64,000 nt of DNA from Quercus robur. Lineage: Eukaryota > Streptophyta > Magnoliopsida > Fagales > Fagaceae. The stretch spans positions 1,505,501-1,569,500 of the forward strand of contig NC_065542.1 of NCBI RefSeq assembly GCF_932294415.1. Reading direction: 5' to 3'. Positions 1 to 12,323 of the stretch are shown piece after piece. The notes beneath the pieces were generated by a model, which saw only the letters and a list, made by a program, of their open reading frames with translations, did no database searches and had not been told where the DNA came from. The position numbers were made by a program, and so were the translations under genes. Within the stretch, counting starts at the first letter, position 1. Each line of letters begins with the position of its first letter.

Positions 1-539
1 AAGGCTTGATTTGCACAAATCTAAAAGGGGAGGCATAACATACTTGAGAGATTGAAGACATGGTGGTGAGACAACAACTACGGTTCCGTGGCAACTGTGT
101 GAAGCCGTGAAGTCCAGATCTATGGGCAAGCAGTGTCACTGTGGTGGATCTATGTTGTGCACATGGGAAACTTCTTTGCCGCGTAGAGATAGTTGTTTAA
201 TGCCAAGAACGAAATTTGGCTCTAATACCATGTTAAATATATTATTAGCAACGATGTGTTAAACCATGTTGTATATGCTAGAGCGGATGTGAAAGGGGAA
301 ATATAGAATAGGAACGCCAAGAACATGAGGGTTACATGGTTCAGCCTTGTTGGCCTACATCCACGGAGGAATCCCTGAAAGGCTACATCTTTATTATGTA
401 AGAGTGTAGTATAATAACCAATGTTACAATGAACCCTAACATGAGTATATATATGCCACTAAGCCCTAGACTACTAGTACAAGCAGGAGTGGGCTTGAGC
501 CTATTACATTGGGCTAATATGCCTAATCTATCTCTAACA
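1..539 (-). mobile_element. 5' end of a Copia-type LTR retrotransposon, cut by the window edge
   Basis: Fossil LTR element read on the minus strand. The LTR is 231-539 (309 bp), starting TGTTA and ending TAACA. On the minus strand it carries a TATATATA-rich promoter-like stretch and an AATAAA signal. Directly inside it, 218-230 reads on the minus strand as TGGTATTAGAGCC, close to the primer-binding site complementary to initiator tRNA-Met. Bases 1-217 would be untranslated leader, and the rest lies outside the window. Superfamily is inferred from the LTR length and primer site; no coding domain is visible. Confidence 0.7.
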
Positions 540-960
540 ATTTGTAAACTCCTCTTGTACAACTCTCTAAGTAAGTATACAATTCTCTAGAAAATAAATA
601 AATAAATAAATAAAGTCTAGTAATTTCAAGTAAGTTTAACTTTTAAATATTTCACCATTGAATTTTTCATGTTTTATATATTTAAAAGCATTTCATTAAC
701 ATTTTTTTCTTTATTAGGCAATTTGTTCTTTTGTATATGATGGGCTCTTACGTCAATCTTCAAATCGAAAAGCAAGTGGTGTAAGTCTATAGGGTACCAT
801 TTTCGTGTATTTGAAGTTGGATTTGTAAAATTTGTACATTCTTATTATATTAATTTGAAGGTTGTAAAATTGTTCTTAACTTAATTTACTACTATATCGT
901 ATATTTATTCTTTTTTAATTACTGGGACAGGATTTTGAGGCTAAGGTTGGGTCAGTTTGA
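540..960 (+). repeat. Relic copy of NLR 5'-flank DNA
   Basis: This stretch aligns by eye with 41380-41760, upstream of the intact NLR: the same order of phrases (tacaattctct, caagtaagttta, ttaatttgaa, tttattctt-taattatt). It is 6.8 kb from the nearest NLR start, so later insertions or repeat growth separated it from a gene. No coding potential. Confidence 0.55.
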
Positions 961-999
961 ATTTCGATTTATTTTTTTTCTAATTGTTTTGCTACTTAA

Positions 1000-1200
1000 A
1001 AAATGACTATAGTAATGCCCCTGAAACCTAAAATATTACCAAAATACATTTGAAACTTAAAAAACTATCAAAATAAGTCTGAAACCTAAAATATGACCAA
1101 ATTACCTTTAGAACCTAAAAAATGACCGAAAGACCCTTGAAATCTAGCAAATGACCAAAATATCCCAAAAACATTTATTTGCAAGACCAAAATGACAATA
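1000..1200. repeat. Degenerate ~30-bp minisatellite, first block
   Basis: Repeated phrases of the type AAACCTAAAAAATGACC followed by AAA(T/G)xCCC recur about every 30-35 bp. The same motif returns in the larger block at 2200-3060. Confidence 0.6.
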
Positions 1201-1757
1201 AAATTTTATATAACCACTCTACTTGCTTTCCCCCCCTAAAAGTCTCGATGGAACTTATAAATTTTTCTATTGTCATCAAGTTGTTGTATTTTGTTGTATA
1301 CTTATTGAAATTTAAAATATGATAAGTTATCTAAAAACCTATCTAGTATATATTTAGTAGTTAGTACCACAATTTAGTACCCTAGTGTTGACCTAAACCT
1401 TATGATTTTAAATTTTTTTAAGTTTTATTTTGAAATTATTGCAAAAGACTTAATGTTGTGTCCTAATAGACATCTCAAAGATTTATTTACAATTTCATTA
1501 AAAGAGAGATCATAAGATTTATGAAACACTAAACAATTTCTAGTCTTTTATGTTTTTTGTCCTATGTTACAATTCTGCATTATGATTGGTTTACAGTTTA
1601 CTAGTTTGAGCTGAGGAAACTTTGCAAGAATATGGTTTTTTGTCTTACGTTACACTTTCTAGTCTAGGCATATCAACTTTTTCCCCCTTTTTGACCAAAA
1701 CACCCCTAAAATTCTTTAAAATTATCGGAATGCCTTAGAACCTAAAAGATGGTCAAC
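1201..1757. other. AT-rich stretch without recognisable features
   Basis: No plausible exon, transposon end or tandem repeat recognised. Confidence 0.5.
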
Positions 1758-2150
1758 ATCGCTTCTAATCGTACTTTTGTCACATTCAATGATACCTTTT
1801 TTTTTTCCTCACATTTGACAATTCCATTGTCATATTAGGCAGTACCAATATCATTTCTGATTGTACTTTTGTCACATTCGGTGATACATAATTTTTTTTT
1901 CTCATATTTGATAATTCCATCGTCACATTGAACAATACTAACATGACATCTAACCTTACTTTTGTCACATTTGATGGGACCATAAATTTTTTTTTCTCAC
2001 ATTTGACCGTTCCATTGTCATATTGGACAATACCAACATCACATATGACCATACTTTTCTCATATTCAATGGTTTTCTTTTTTCTTTTTTCTTTTTTTAC
2101 TCACATTTGACAGTTCCATTTCACATTAAGTCGTATCAACATTACATATG
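1758..2150. repeat. ~93-bp tandem repeat, four degenerate copies
   Basis: The phrase TTTTGTCACATTC and its variants occurs near 1776, 1868, 1961 and 2056, a spacing of 92-95 bp. Each copy contains a T-run, CTCACATTTGA, TTCCATTGTCA and a CAATACCAAC-like end. The open frames here (1786-2052 minus, 1928-2110 plus) come from the repeat and are not genes. Confidence 0.75.
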
Positions 2151-2199
2151 GGCGTAGCCAACCCAACCCAACCCTATCGGATTACCTAATAATTGACAA

Positions 2200-3060
2200 A
2201 TATATATAACAAAAATACTCTTAAAACCTCTAAAATTTCTGAAATACCCTTAAATATACTAAAATGACCAAAATGCATCCTAACACTTAAAAATGACCAA
2301 AATAACCTCAAAACTCTCAAGAATTACTAGGATATCCTTAAAACCTAAAAAATGACCGAAATGACCCTAAAACCTAAAAAATGACTGAAATACCCTCTAA
2401 ACCTAAAAAATAATCGAATTACCCTTAGATACTAAAAAAATGACCATGAAATCTAAAAAATGACTGAAATGACCTTATAACTTAAAAAGTGACTATAATG
2501 CCCTTAGAACCTAAAAAATGACTGTAATGCACCTTAAACCTAAAAAATGATTGAAATACCCATAAAATGACCCAAATGATCCTGAAACCTATAAAATAAC
2601 CAAAATACCTCGTAAAACTTGAAAATAACCAAAATACCCTTGAAATCCTTGACAATTACCGGAATGCCCTTAGAACCTAAAAAATGACCTAATGACCCTA
2701 AAACCTGAAAAAAATGACCGAAATTACCCTAAAACATAAAAAATTATTGAAATAACCAAGAAACCTAAAGCAATGACCAAAAATACCTCCTAACACTTGA
2801 AAATGACCAAAATACTTTCGAAACCTAAAAATTAACTGAATGACACTGAAACCTAAAAAATGACCAAAATGACCCAATAACCTAAAAAATGACTTAAATA
2901 CACTTAGAACCTAAAAAATGACCGTAATGCCCCTAAAACTTAGAACCTAATTGAAATACCTTTGAAACCTAAAAAATGACCGAAGGACCTTTGAAATCTG
3001 AAAATGACCAAAATGCCCCTTGAAACCTCTACTTGCTAGACCAAAATGACAATAAAAAAT
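2200..3060. repeat. Degenerate ~30-bp minisatellite, main block
   Basis: About 25 imperfect units of the type CCTAAAAAATGACCGAAATgCCC(t)aaAA. Unit length varies from about 28 to 35 bp, as expected of an old, drifting array. No open frame of interest. Confidence 0.75.
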
Positions 3061-3337
3061 TTATACAACCACTCTATTTGCTTGATTTGAAACCCATTGA
3101 TTTTAAAATTAATGGATTTAAAAAGCATTGATTTGAAATCCATTGATTTTTAAATTCCTTGTTTAGGTCTTTTTATACCATGAAGGATTTGAAATTTCAT
3201 TGTTTAGATACCTAAATTTGGATTTGGATTTAAGATCAATAAAATATTTTCCAATTATTATTTTTCTTAAACCTTTTACATTTTAATTTTAGTAACATTT
3301 TTTAATAAATATATGAGGTAATGAAAAAGCCATTGAA

Positions 3338-3780
3338 AATCCAATTAACAAGATGATGACTAAAAATCTATCATCATAGCCAACTAGTTTTTTTTTGGCT
3401 AACTATTGACAACTAAAATGTTCTATATCTACATAAAGAGAGAACCCAAATGCATGAGTTTTTTCACAACATTTAAAATCTCAAACTAAAAAATTGTTTC
3501 AAAGTTCTTAATAGCTAAAAAGTTCTATTTCAAGAGAGACAATAAAGTATCCAAAATATGTGTTTTTTACACAAAATTCAAAACAAAGAAGCCATTGTTA
3601 GACCAATTGACAAAATAATGACTAAATACCTTCCATCATAGCCAACTAAAACAATTTTTTGCCAACTCTTGCCAACTAAAATATTTTAGAGAGAGAAAAA
3701 GAGTACCCAAAATACATGGGGTTTTCTTTAACAACATTCAAAATCTCAAACTAAAAAATTGTTTCGAAGTGGATCTTTTC
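3338..3780. repeat. Diverged 265-bp direct duplication
   Basis: Two copies, about 3338-3500 and 3603-3770, share ATGACTAAA, CATCATAGCCAACTA, CCAACTAAAATxTT and TCAAACTAAAAAATTGTTTC at an offset of 265 bp. The DNA just before (3061-3337) has short repeats of TTGATTTGAAAxCCATTGATTTT and nothing else recognised. Confidence 0.6.
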
Positions 3781-4632
3781 TACTCTTTTTTCTTTGGCAA
3801 GGCTCAATTGCATAACTTATCGATACCAAATGTTGACATGTTGTTGTGCATAGGAGAATTCATCACTTTTCTCCTTCCTCAGTCATTACTTCAACTGCAT
3901 CATCCATATATTTTGTACCAACACCAATAGCTCTATCCGTCCCACACAAGATCTCAATGTACTCCAATTGTCAATAACTTTGTTTTTATAAGCACATGCT
4001 TTTGTATGTTTCTAAGGAGAAAAAAAAGAAGCAATGAGTTAACTTAAATAAAATAAATTGGACAATAAAACAAAGGAAAGGGGAAAAATAGAATAAAAAG
4101 CAGGACATTAGCGATAAACTTATATTTAATAGCTAACAATCTATACCCACAACATAGTAAGCACATCAAAAGACAAGTTCATATATAAGTGTGGGCATAA
4201 TAGTTTTTTCATTGAAGTTACTTGGAGTTGGAGAGACTGGATTTCTTTAGTTTTAGCAATCAGATAGCAGGGTGCTAATCCTACCAGTAAACTGTTAAAT
4301 ATACCAAATAGCATCATTAGAACCATCAAACGACACTAATTGAATATGGAAGACTACAATGCAATTCGCTCAATTTTCAAAAAAATATTTAAAAGATTCT
4401 AGATTATGAGACTTGACTGAATAATGAAAAAATTAAAACAAAATGAGTAATGCTATTTTCAGTGGGTTTCTCACTTGTAAGATAATCCTCATTCAAGCAA
4501 AGTTTTCACTAGGAAATGAATTTCATGGGAAAGGAAGAGGCAAAAAAGTCTAAGCAATAATACCCTATGAATTTTAAAAATGATAGAAATCAATAATTTA
4601 CATGCAAAAGATAGAGTATTTTAATCCAGCAA
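3781..4632. other. Intergenic or untranslated, nothing recognised
   Basis: No exon with convincing codon use. It lies downstream, on the minus strand, of the small gene relic at 4633-4977 and could include its 3' untranslated part. Confidence 0.4.
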
Positions 4633-4977
4633 TCACTTCACAAGGTACAAGTCTGCATAAATGTCCTCAATGTCCTCTCCTGTTGACTTAGAAGTCAATG
4701 TGAAAGATATATCAATCCCTGCAATCACTTTGAGTAGGCCTTGTACCGCAACGGCCAAGTGAGCACTATTCCCAGAAATGAGCCAAATTTTTTATTCCTC
4801 CATCACTCTTCTAATCCAATACCAGCCCATTTCACCTCTAGGATAGCAAGTGAGATAAGCCATATGGTTATGATAAGCACATAGACCAAGAAGGTCACAC
4901 TTAGAGTTTGCATGAAGGGGCCAGAGAAAAGTGAGAGTGCAGGGAGGAAACAATAGACAATGAGGAATCCATACCAA
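4633..4977 (-). pseudogene. Small unidentified gene relic, one in-frame stop
   Basis: On the minus strand one frame runs from 4977 to a stop at 4633-4635, interrupted once by a TAA at 4792-4794. The part after the interruption looks protein-like ([20 protein letters not shown], then a polar end with [17 protein letters not shown]) and keeps balanced hydrophobic and acidic residues. I do not recognise the family. The frame may be the last exon of a larger gene whose upstream exons would lie in 4978-6300, or a chance open frame. Only the C-terminal 50 or so codons look convincing. Confidence 0.35.
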
Positions 4978-6300
4978 TATTAAGGTAAGCCATGCGTTGG
5001 AGAAATTTGCGTTTCCTAGAGTCTAGCAAAGGATTGTTTCTAGAGAGGATTGTTTCTAGAGAAGAAAATCTGCCGCTATTAACGAGCTATAGCCAATACA
5101 TATAGTATTAAAAATTAACTTTCATTCATTCACAAGTCACAACCATTCACAGAAAATATATACATCCAACCCAATATCCGTTTGGATAAAAAATCTAAAA
5201 CAAAGCTCAATTGACGGAAGTAAAATTTTCATGTAAAGAAAATACATGATCGAAGTAGAATAATCATACACAGCTCAAACAAAACACAAGCAGCCACCTA
5301 GCTTAGACAAACAAAATACTTCTGAGAACCCAGTAACCTTTGTAAATGGAGAAAGATATCAAAGTCATCTTAGTCACATCAAACAGTTAATTTGCATTTT
5401 CAATTAGTCCAACATTGAACTCTAAAAACATAAAATCCAACAATTCCTTAACAAAAATAAACCAACCCAATTCACTAAATCTCATATATAACTCCCAAAA
5501 AAAAAAAAAATTCAACAACATTGCCATTCCCAAGTCCCAGCTTTACCAATAAATACAGACCCAAATAGACAAATCCAAACTAAACCCACACAACCCAAAT
5601 ACAAACAAACAAACAAAACAAAAAAAATGGAGAAAAAGCCACAAACAATAACTCATAGAAAATACAGAAATCCATAGACAAACCCATAAAACCCCATTGA
5701 TATTTTGTGAATCCAGATTTAGTACTAAAGGAAAAGGGAGATACAGAGGTTTAAGAGAATGAGAAGAGTCGAGAGAGACATCTTAGAGTGAAACATAAAT
5801 TACACGTAAGTAATCAAATTTTTTTGGTGCCTAAGTGTCAGTTAGTGCCAAATAGGAGGAAATTCCAAATCACCTTTCTAAAAAAAGTTAGCAAACAACA
5901 CCCAAATCTCCTATAAAAAATATATATATATAAAACCCAAATCAATCAATAAGCACAACTTGGATTACCAACGGTGAATAAAAATTAAGACAACTTACAT
6001 ACATCTCATGCGTTGATAGTGAAACAGCTAAAATTGAAGAATCCAACTTCTTCTTTGGTGGGTCAGCCGTTTGGGTTCTTGTGGACCTTGTGGTTGGTTT
6101 GGCTAGGGAGGGAATTGAATAACTCTGTTTCTTCTTTTATGGGTCTTCCTTAAAGTTTTGTTTAGTAGCCGCTGGGTTTCTTGTGGTTGGTTTGGAAGAG
6201 AAGAAGTAAGATGGAATAAGCGAGAGAAGAGACAGAAGCGTAGAAGGAGAGCAGAGAGATGAGAGAAGCGTAGGAGGACTGGAGGAGAGTGTTTGATTTG
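4978..6300 (-). other. Possible leader and intron of a minus-strand transcription unit
   Basis: On the minus strand 6290-6000 is CT-rich and leader-like, and ends at a consensus splice donor GTAAGT (5998-5993). A second leader-like CT-rich stretch with a donor-like end lies near 5830-5700. No translated exon could be connected to it. Otherwise the DNA is AT-rich with A-runs and no mobile-element end that I recognise. Confidence 0.3.
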
Positions 6301-7552
6301 TTTTTTTCTTTTTGTTTATATATTAAACCTGTTTCACCAGTAACCAGTATTCACTCAAAATAAATATATGGTCAAGATCAAAACATCATTGAATTAACGG
6401 TTTATATTTAGTACCCTTTTGGATACTGATGATAAAGGCAGTGTCTGCGTTTTTTTTTTTTTTTTTAGTGGGTTCTGGTATATTATTTATGGGACCTACA
6501 AGTACTTTATTTAAAAAAAAAAAATTGTTAAAAATGAAACTCACGGTACTATTCACATATTTAAAAATTATTTTACTACAATATTTTTAGTTTTCAACTT
6601 TCAACAAAATAAAAGGTATCCAAACACACCCTTAGCTTATGTGGGTATTATACCCAAAAAATGAGGGGTACGGTAAAATGACCCCTCTTAAACATGGCAA
6701 ATCGAAGACATGTATTAAACTTCATCTTTGTTAATTATGATTTAATTGTCGCTTGAACAAGATGCTAAAATTTATATTTCTGTTGATGTCTTTTAATATC
6801 TTTACTTTGAGAAAATATGTGATTATCATAAAGTAATAATTTGTTCAAAAATGTTAATTCTTAATAATCAGATAAGAACGATATTTTTAGTAATACTCAA
6901 TTACTTTGTTTTGAAAGAAAAAAAAAGATGTCAAAATTTTGGTCCATAAATTATATAATTTATTTTTTATCGGATTATCAGTTATTTCATTCTAGTCTTT
7001 AATAAATCTTTACTAGAGTAATGGAGTAACGTGTGTAAGGTGAAAACTGAATCTAAAATAGGAGTAGAAGGGGATTATTTGGAATTGAAAAATGAGTAGA
7101 AGAGCAAGTAAAAGTGGGGGAGATAGAGATATAAAAGTAGTAACTAATCGTAGGAGATTTTTTATTTTTTTATTTTTTTATTTGGATCCTAGGAGATTTT
7201 GATTTAGTGGGAAGTCAGTGGGATGGTTGTGTATGGTGTTTGAAGAGTGGGAGTCAGTTATTCAAGAAGCAAATAGTCTGTAAAATGCTTTTTTTTAATT
7301 TTCCTAAAATTTAGGAGTTTTTAAATTAACAAATTTACATATATAACCTTATTATTTAAGTTTTATAAATTGGTAAATTTAAGGGTATTTTGGCTATCAA
7401 AATTGAAGAATCTAAACAAGAAAAGTCCTTTAAATAATAATATAGATAAGCATTTACTGGTACGGTACCCTCACCTTCCTTCCCTTATCATTATTTTGCA
7501 ATCTAAATATGAATAAAAATAATAATTAAAAAAAAAAAAAAAAAAAAGCTAA
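6301..7552 (+). repeat. Upstream region of the first NLR, homologous to other NLR upstream copies
   Basis: The part 6930-7560 matches 37060-37240, upstream of the NLR fragment: TCAAAATTTTGGTCCATAAA, the TTCATTxTAGTCxTTAA phrase, ATTTACTGGTACxGTACCC and the run TAATxTAAAAGAC. This supports a shared promoter region inherited by duplication. 6301-6900 is AT-rich with nothing recognised. Confidence 0.5.
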
Positions 7553-7560
7553 TATAAAAG
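7553..7560 (+). promoter_or_regulatory. Candidate TATA box of the first NLR
   Basis: TATAAAAG, about 215 bp before the chosen start codon. The transcript would begin near 7585-7600. An acceptor-like TAG|GT near 7612 has a counterpart before the second NLR, so a leader intron is possible. Confidence 0.35.
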
Positions 7561-7773
7561 ACTAGGGAAAATTCCTTCATTCATTTTAACATTACCTTGA
7601 TTCTTATGCCGTAGGTCTCTCGTGTGGCGAGCAACCAGTCAAAGCATGGCCCTCTATTTCTCTTCCTTCCACAGTTCCACTCATCTCTATTCTCCAAGTT
7701 CCAACTTAATTGATTGGAAGAAGGGGAGCCTAACAATTCAGCAACATACCTAGGAGCGAGTTTGAAAGCGAAA

Positions 7774-10433
7774 ATGGACTCGGCTATAGTAGAACTCTTG
7801 ATTGACAATATCATTTCAGCTCTCGCAACTAAAGCGTCGCTGTTATGGGGGGTCCGTGATGCAATTGCAGATATCAAGCATGAGTTGACAAGCATGCGGT
7901 CTTTATTAATAGATGCAGATAAAAGGGGAGCAAGCAGTGCCGGAGAGGAAACTTGGGTGACAAATGTGAGGAACACAGCATATGATGTTGAAGATGTTAT
8001 TGATATGTTCATGTATCACATCAATAGCCAACAAATTGGGGGTCGATTTGCTTGGTTCCTTCACCACACAATTTACATTCCACAGACTCTTTGGGTGAGG
8101 CATAAAATAGCCAGCAAGTTACAGAAAATCAATAAGACAATCAAGACCACTTCAGAGTTAAATCAGAAATATCATGTTGATCCTATAGAGGGGAAAAGTT
8201 CAGAAGATTTTCACACATGGGTTGTGCGGCATGCCGAATCATCTTTGTTTGTCGAAGAAGATGAACTTGTAGGGATCAAAGATAAAGGAAAACAATTAAT
8301 GATGTGGTTGATGGATAGAGAACAACAACAGACTGTCATTTCAATCCTCGGGATGGGAGGATCTGGCAAGACCACCCTAGTTGCCAACATCTACAACAGT
8401 GACGCTGTAAAGAGACATTTTGATTGTTATGCATGGATCACTGTCTCCCAAAAATATGATGTAGAAGACTTATTGAGGAGCATGATTAAGGAATTCCATA
8501 AGTCAACGAAGGAAACAAATCCATCAGACTTGAGTTCCATGAACTACAGACTGCTAGTAGAAAAGCTGGTGAGCTACTTAGAGAAGAAATCATATCTACT
8601 TGTCATAGATGATGTTTGGGACACAAATGTCTTCGATGAACTAAAAATATCACTTCGAGATAGATATCCAGGGAGCAAAATCATCCTTACAACTCGTAAA
8701 GATGAAGTAGCTCACTATCCTTTTATGGGTATACCTTATGTTCATCGTATTCAATTGCTAGAACAAGATGAGGCCTGGGAACTCTTTTGCAAGAAAGCAT
8801 TCTTAGGCATTCCAAATAGAATCTGTCCACCAGAGCTTGAATCTTTTGCTCAGGAACTTGTAAGAAAATGTAAAGGCCTACCTCTTGCAATTGTGGCTTT
8901 GGGCAGTCTTATGTACTCCAAGAATGATACGTCTCAATGGAATCAAATTAATAGCTGCTTGAATTGGAATCTAAGTAACAATCCTGAGCTAGAAGCAGTG
9001 AAGAGCATTTTGTTGCTTAGTTTCAACGATTTACCATATCAATTGAAGCATTGTTTCTTATATTGCTCTCTTTTCCCAGAAAATCATGAGATTCGAAGAA
9101 AAAGGCTCATTATGCTATGGATGGCAGAAGGATTTGTAGAAAAATTTGAAGGGTCCACTCTAGAAGAAATAGCAGATAGCTATCTAGTAAAACTCACTTT
9201 CAAGAACATGCTTCAAGTAGTAAAGAGTGACGAATTTGGAAGATCACAGAGATGTAAAATGCATGATATTTTGCGGGAGCTTGCTCTATCAATATCAGTC
9301 AAAGAAAAGTTTGGTGTTGTACATGACGGAGGAGAAGAAATGATAGAATGCAAAGCACGCCGCATTTCAATTCACAAAACCGGTGGAGAAGTCAAATCAT
9401 TTACGGGTATGTCAAAGCTCCGTTCTTTTCTTGTTTTTAACAAGTCGTTGAAAACATTGCCTTCAATAAGTAAAATGTTGAGGGTTCTAGATTTGGAGGA
9501 TGCCCCCATTGATGAATTGCCTGATGTAGTAGTCAAATTATTCAACTTAAGATATTTGAATTTAAGGGGAACTTTACTTAAGAAGCTCCCAAATTCCATA
9601 GGGAGGCTCCTTAATCTTCAAACCTTGGACATCAAGGACACACAAATAAAGGCCCTTCCCCATGGAATTGGAAAGTTGCAAAGCTTGCGACATTTAATAA
9701 TGTATAGCTTCACTAGAAATCGGAATGACTTCAGACATGTTACAGGAATGCAAATACCACCAAATATCGGTCGGTTAAAGAATTTGCAAACTGTATGTAT
9801 TGTTGAAGCAAAAGGTGACTTTATAAGACAAATTCGGAGCATGGGGCAACTCAACTCGATCGGTATTTCAAATGTGAAAGAAGGAGACATCTTAGGGCGT
9901 TGACTATCATGGTAACTAATGAGGAGGAAACTCTCCGAATGGATGCACTCTTATCTCCTCCTCCCAACCTTCAAAAGCTTGCTTTGACTGGAAAACTAGA
10001 GAAGGTGCCACAGTGGTTTCGTTCACTTCAAAGCCTCACATATTTGCTTTTGCATTGGTCAAGACTGGAAGAAGATCTACTTCCTCACATCGCTGCTTTG
10101 CCCCATTTGGGACGTCTTATTCTTACTATTGCCTATGTTGGAAAACAATTATGCTTCAGTACAGGCTTTCTTAAGCTTTCAAGTTTAAGAATTCGTAATT
10201 TCCCTCAGTTGAATGAGATAATAATAGAAAAGGGGGTGATGCCCAATCTGAAATCCCTAGATATTATCAGCTGCATGGAGTTAAACACAGTGCCCAAGGG
10301 CATTGAATACCTTCAAAATCTCCAAGAACTGGTTTTGACATCTGTCTTAATGGAACTTCAAAATCGCATTGAAGGAGAAGGAAGTGTGGATTTTCCAAAG
10401 GTGCAGCACATCCCAAAGATCTACATCCGGTAG
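7774..10433 (+). pseudogene. CC-NB-LRR resistance gene (RPM1-like), broken by a 37-bp deletion
   Basis: RPM1-like CC-NB-LRR, an intracellular immune receptor type in which the NB-ARC domain switches between ADP and ATP and the LRRs sense effectors. The start is set at 7774 (MDSAIVELL) because it aligns with MDQAVVKLL of the intact paralogue at 43305; an in-frame ATG at 7714 has no counterpart. Visible in order: CC domain with a YDVEDVID motif (~residue 70), P-loop GMGGSGKTT (~193), kinase-2 LLVIDDVWD (~278), ILTTR, GLPLA (~368), CFLYCSLFP, and MHD as KMHDILRE (~495), then LRRs. Near 9880-9897, 37 bp present in the paralogue are missing. This shifts the frame and gives a stop at 9901-9903. The remaining LRRs (9900-10433) are open in another frame and end with the same C-terminus. 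If expressed, the product would be a truncated CC-NB with few LRRs. The rest of the gene is undamaged, so the break looks recent. Confidence 0.88.
8350..8371 (+). promoter_or_regulatory. Candidate miR482/2118 target site over the P-loop codons
   Basis: The 22 nt encoding the P-loop begin GGGATGGGAGG and end GGCAAGA. The miR482/2118 superfamily is known to pair with this site in many NLR genes. Against a remembered family member I count about four mismatches here. The same site in the intact NLR (43883-43904) has about six. This is inference from memory of the miRNA; no miRNA gene is seen in the window. Confidence 0.35.
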
Positions 10434-12115
10434 TACCTCATAATGTTAAATGAAGGTAGCTTCTCATGTCTATCTGTTAATTCACTTTGAAATGGAACTA
10501 ATGTTTTCTGACTTGAAAAATAAGTAATCTTTTCTAATGATTGATTTTACTTTACCGTATCTCTGTTTTTTTTTTTTTTCTCTGTGGTACCGTAGAATCA
10601 GGCTCACTAATGCTTTCTACTGCTTGATTGCTTGTAGTTTGTTTTAGCTACCATCTTGGCATACGCACATCAAGTTCCTCGAAACAGATAGAATTAGTTT
10701 CTGGGTCTGACTCTTAATGCTGTGTGTGTTTGTAAAGCCTACCATATGTTTGAGGAAAGTCCTCTGTGGACGTTGTGTGATTGGAAGATACAAGATGGTG
10801 ACTTGTGTAACCCCAAGATTTTCGCTGGATTTTTCATTACGTCTTTCATGCATATGATTTTCAATTGTACGTACAGAGGTTTCTTAGACTTGGTTTGGAT
10901 ATGATGTCTTATTTGTGATTTGGAACATGTATTGGTCTGTTTTAATAAGCTACATATTTGTTCCATTTGTTTATATATATAAATATCTGTGTTTCAAACT
11001 TCCAAATGCTTACTTTGCTTCTTGTATAATTTGAGAACTAGTCATCATGGAAAACTTTGATTAATAATAGCTTGGTACATGCTTACTGTGTCTTTTTGTT
11101 GATTCCCTTGTACATGCTTCTATCCATTTGAGAAGCAACATGTAAGTTCAGAAATAAATTTCTCGACTTTATACATGTTGTCCCTCATACTTTCCTCACA
11201 GGTATTCCCCTCCCAAAGCTGAGACATGGTTGTTTTTACTTTTTAGGAGATTGTGTAGGGGGGCTACTGGACTAGTGCCTAGTTTATGGGTAGACGATCT
11301 TAGTCATACTTTCTTTTTGCATTGTCTCTTAACCTTAGTACCCTGTAGATGTACAAACTACTAGACAGTAGATGAGCAATCCGCTTCCATTTCTGTACCC
11401 ATGCTTGAAAATGATGAAATAGTGTTTGTATCAAGTTGAGGAAAAAATAAAAAGGTTCCCAGTTTCTGTTTTAGTTTTACACCGTATGCTCTTTAGTTTG
11501 CAATTCCTATATAAACGAGATGTGATTAATACTTATTTTATTTTTTTGATTAGTATAATCATAGTTTAATTGGTTTCCCTTTATTAATGCATCTTTGACC
11601 ATTAACCTATGGTTCTTGAGTCCTCGTTAAAAATCTTTGACTTACATATAAATTCTTAATGAGATTTCCCTTTTTTTCCTCTGTTTTTTTTTTTCCAATT
11701 CTTCTTTTGGGTAGCAAATATGTTGTTTTAAACTGTATTTTTATTACATTCCTAATTGTTAGGTTGTCTGTTCATGAAGAGAAATTAGTGCTCAAAGTAA
11801 TAATATCAAACTAATACATGTTGGATCAATTTTGTTTCAGTCTTCTAATATGTGATCAGAACTGCAACTTGATACTTTTGTGTTACCTAAGTTAGCAATA
11901 TCTATTTGAATTTGTAATCGTACTCTTAGTCATGACTCAAGTTATTATTTTGTTATTCAGTGTTGCCTTTGCATATACTAATATAACAGCCACTTTTTGT
12001 AGTTTTTCTCCTCTACCAGATGCATCTCTCTCTTTTGGTAATCATTTTGATAGTAAGAAGTAAGATGTCTCTTCTCTTTGCTTACAAATATGCTTTCCTT
12101 GTTTTCCTTGAAATA
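10434..12115 (+). repeat. NLR 3'-flank, copy A
   Basis: Downstream DNA of the first NLR, including the landmark GAGGAAAGTCCTCTGTGGA (10752-10770), AAGATACAAGATGGTGACTT, a TTTTAATAAGC phrase, CTTGTACATGCTTCTATCCA and CTTTGACTTACATATAAATT. The same ordered landmarks recur downstream of the second NLR and in four other places without a gene. No coding exon seen. Confidence 0.8.
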
Positions 12116-12323
12116 TATTTTTGTTGGCTACAGCTTTGCATGGGTCTGATCTTGAGCATTATTCATGACTACCCACTCTTATATCATGACAAATTACCAA
12201 TTATTTTGAAAACTTAAACTTTTAAGAAAGATGCATTTAATCATTTAATTAACATTCTAGCAGATTGAGCTTTTCTTTACCACATCTTGGAAGTTATGGT
12301 TTCACTGACATGAGTCTTGTCTA

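Noticed and set aside
1786-2110. 88- and 60-codon frames on opposite strands
   Set aside because: Products of the 93-bp tandem repeat, without codon-like composition.
7714-7773. In-frame upstream ATG extending the first NLR by 20 codons
   Set aside because: No counterpart in the intact paralogue, whose leader diverges here. Starts at 7774 and 43305 align.
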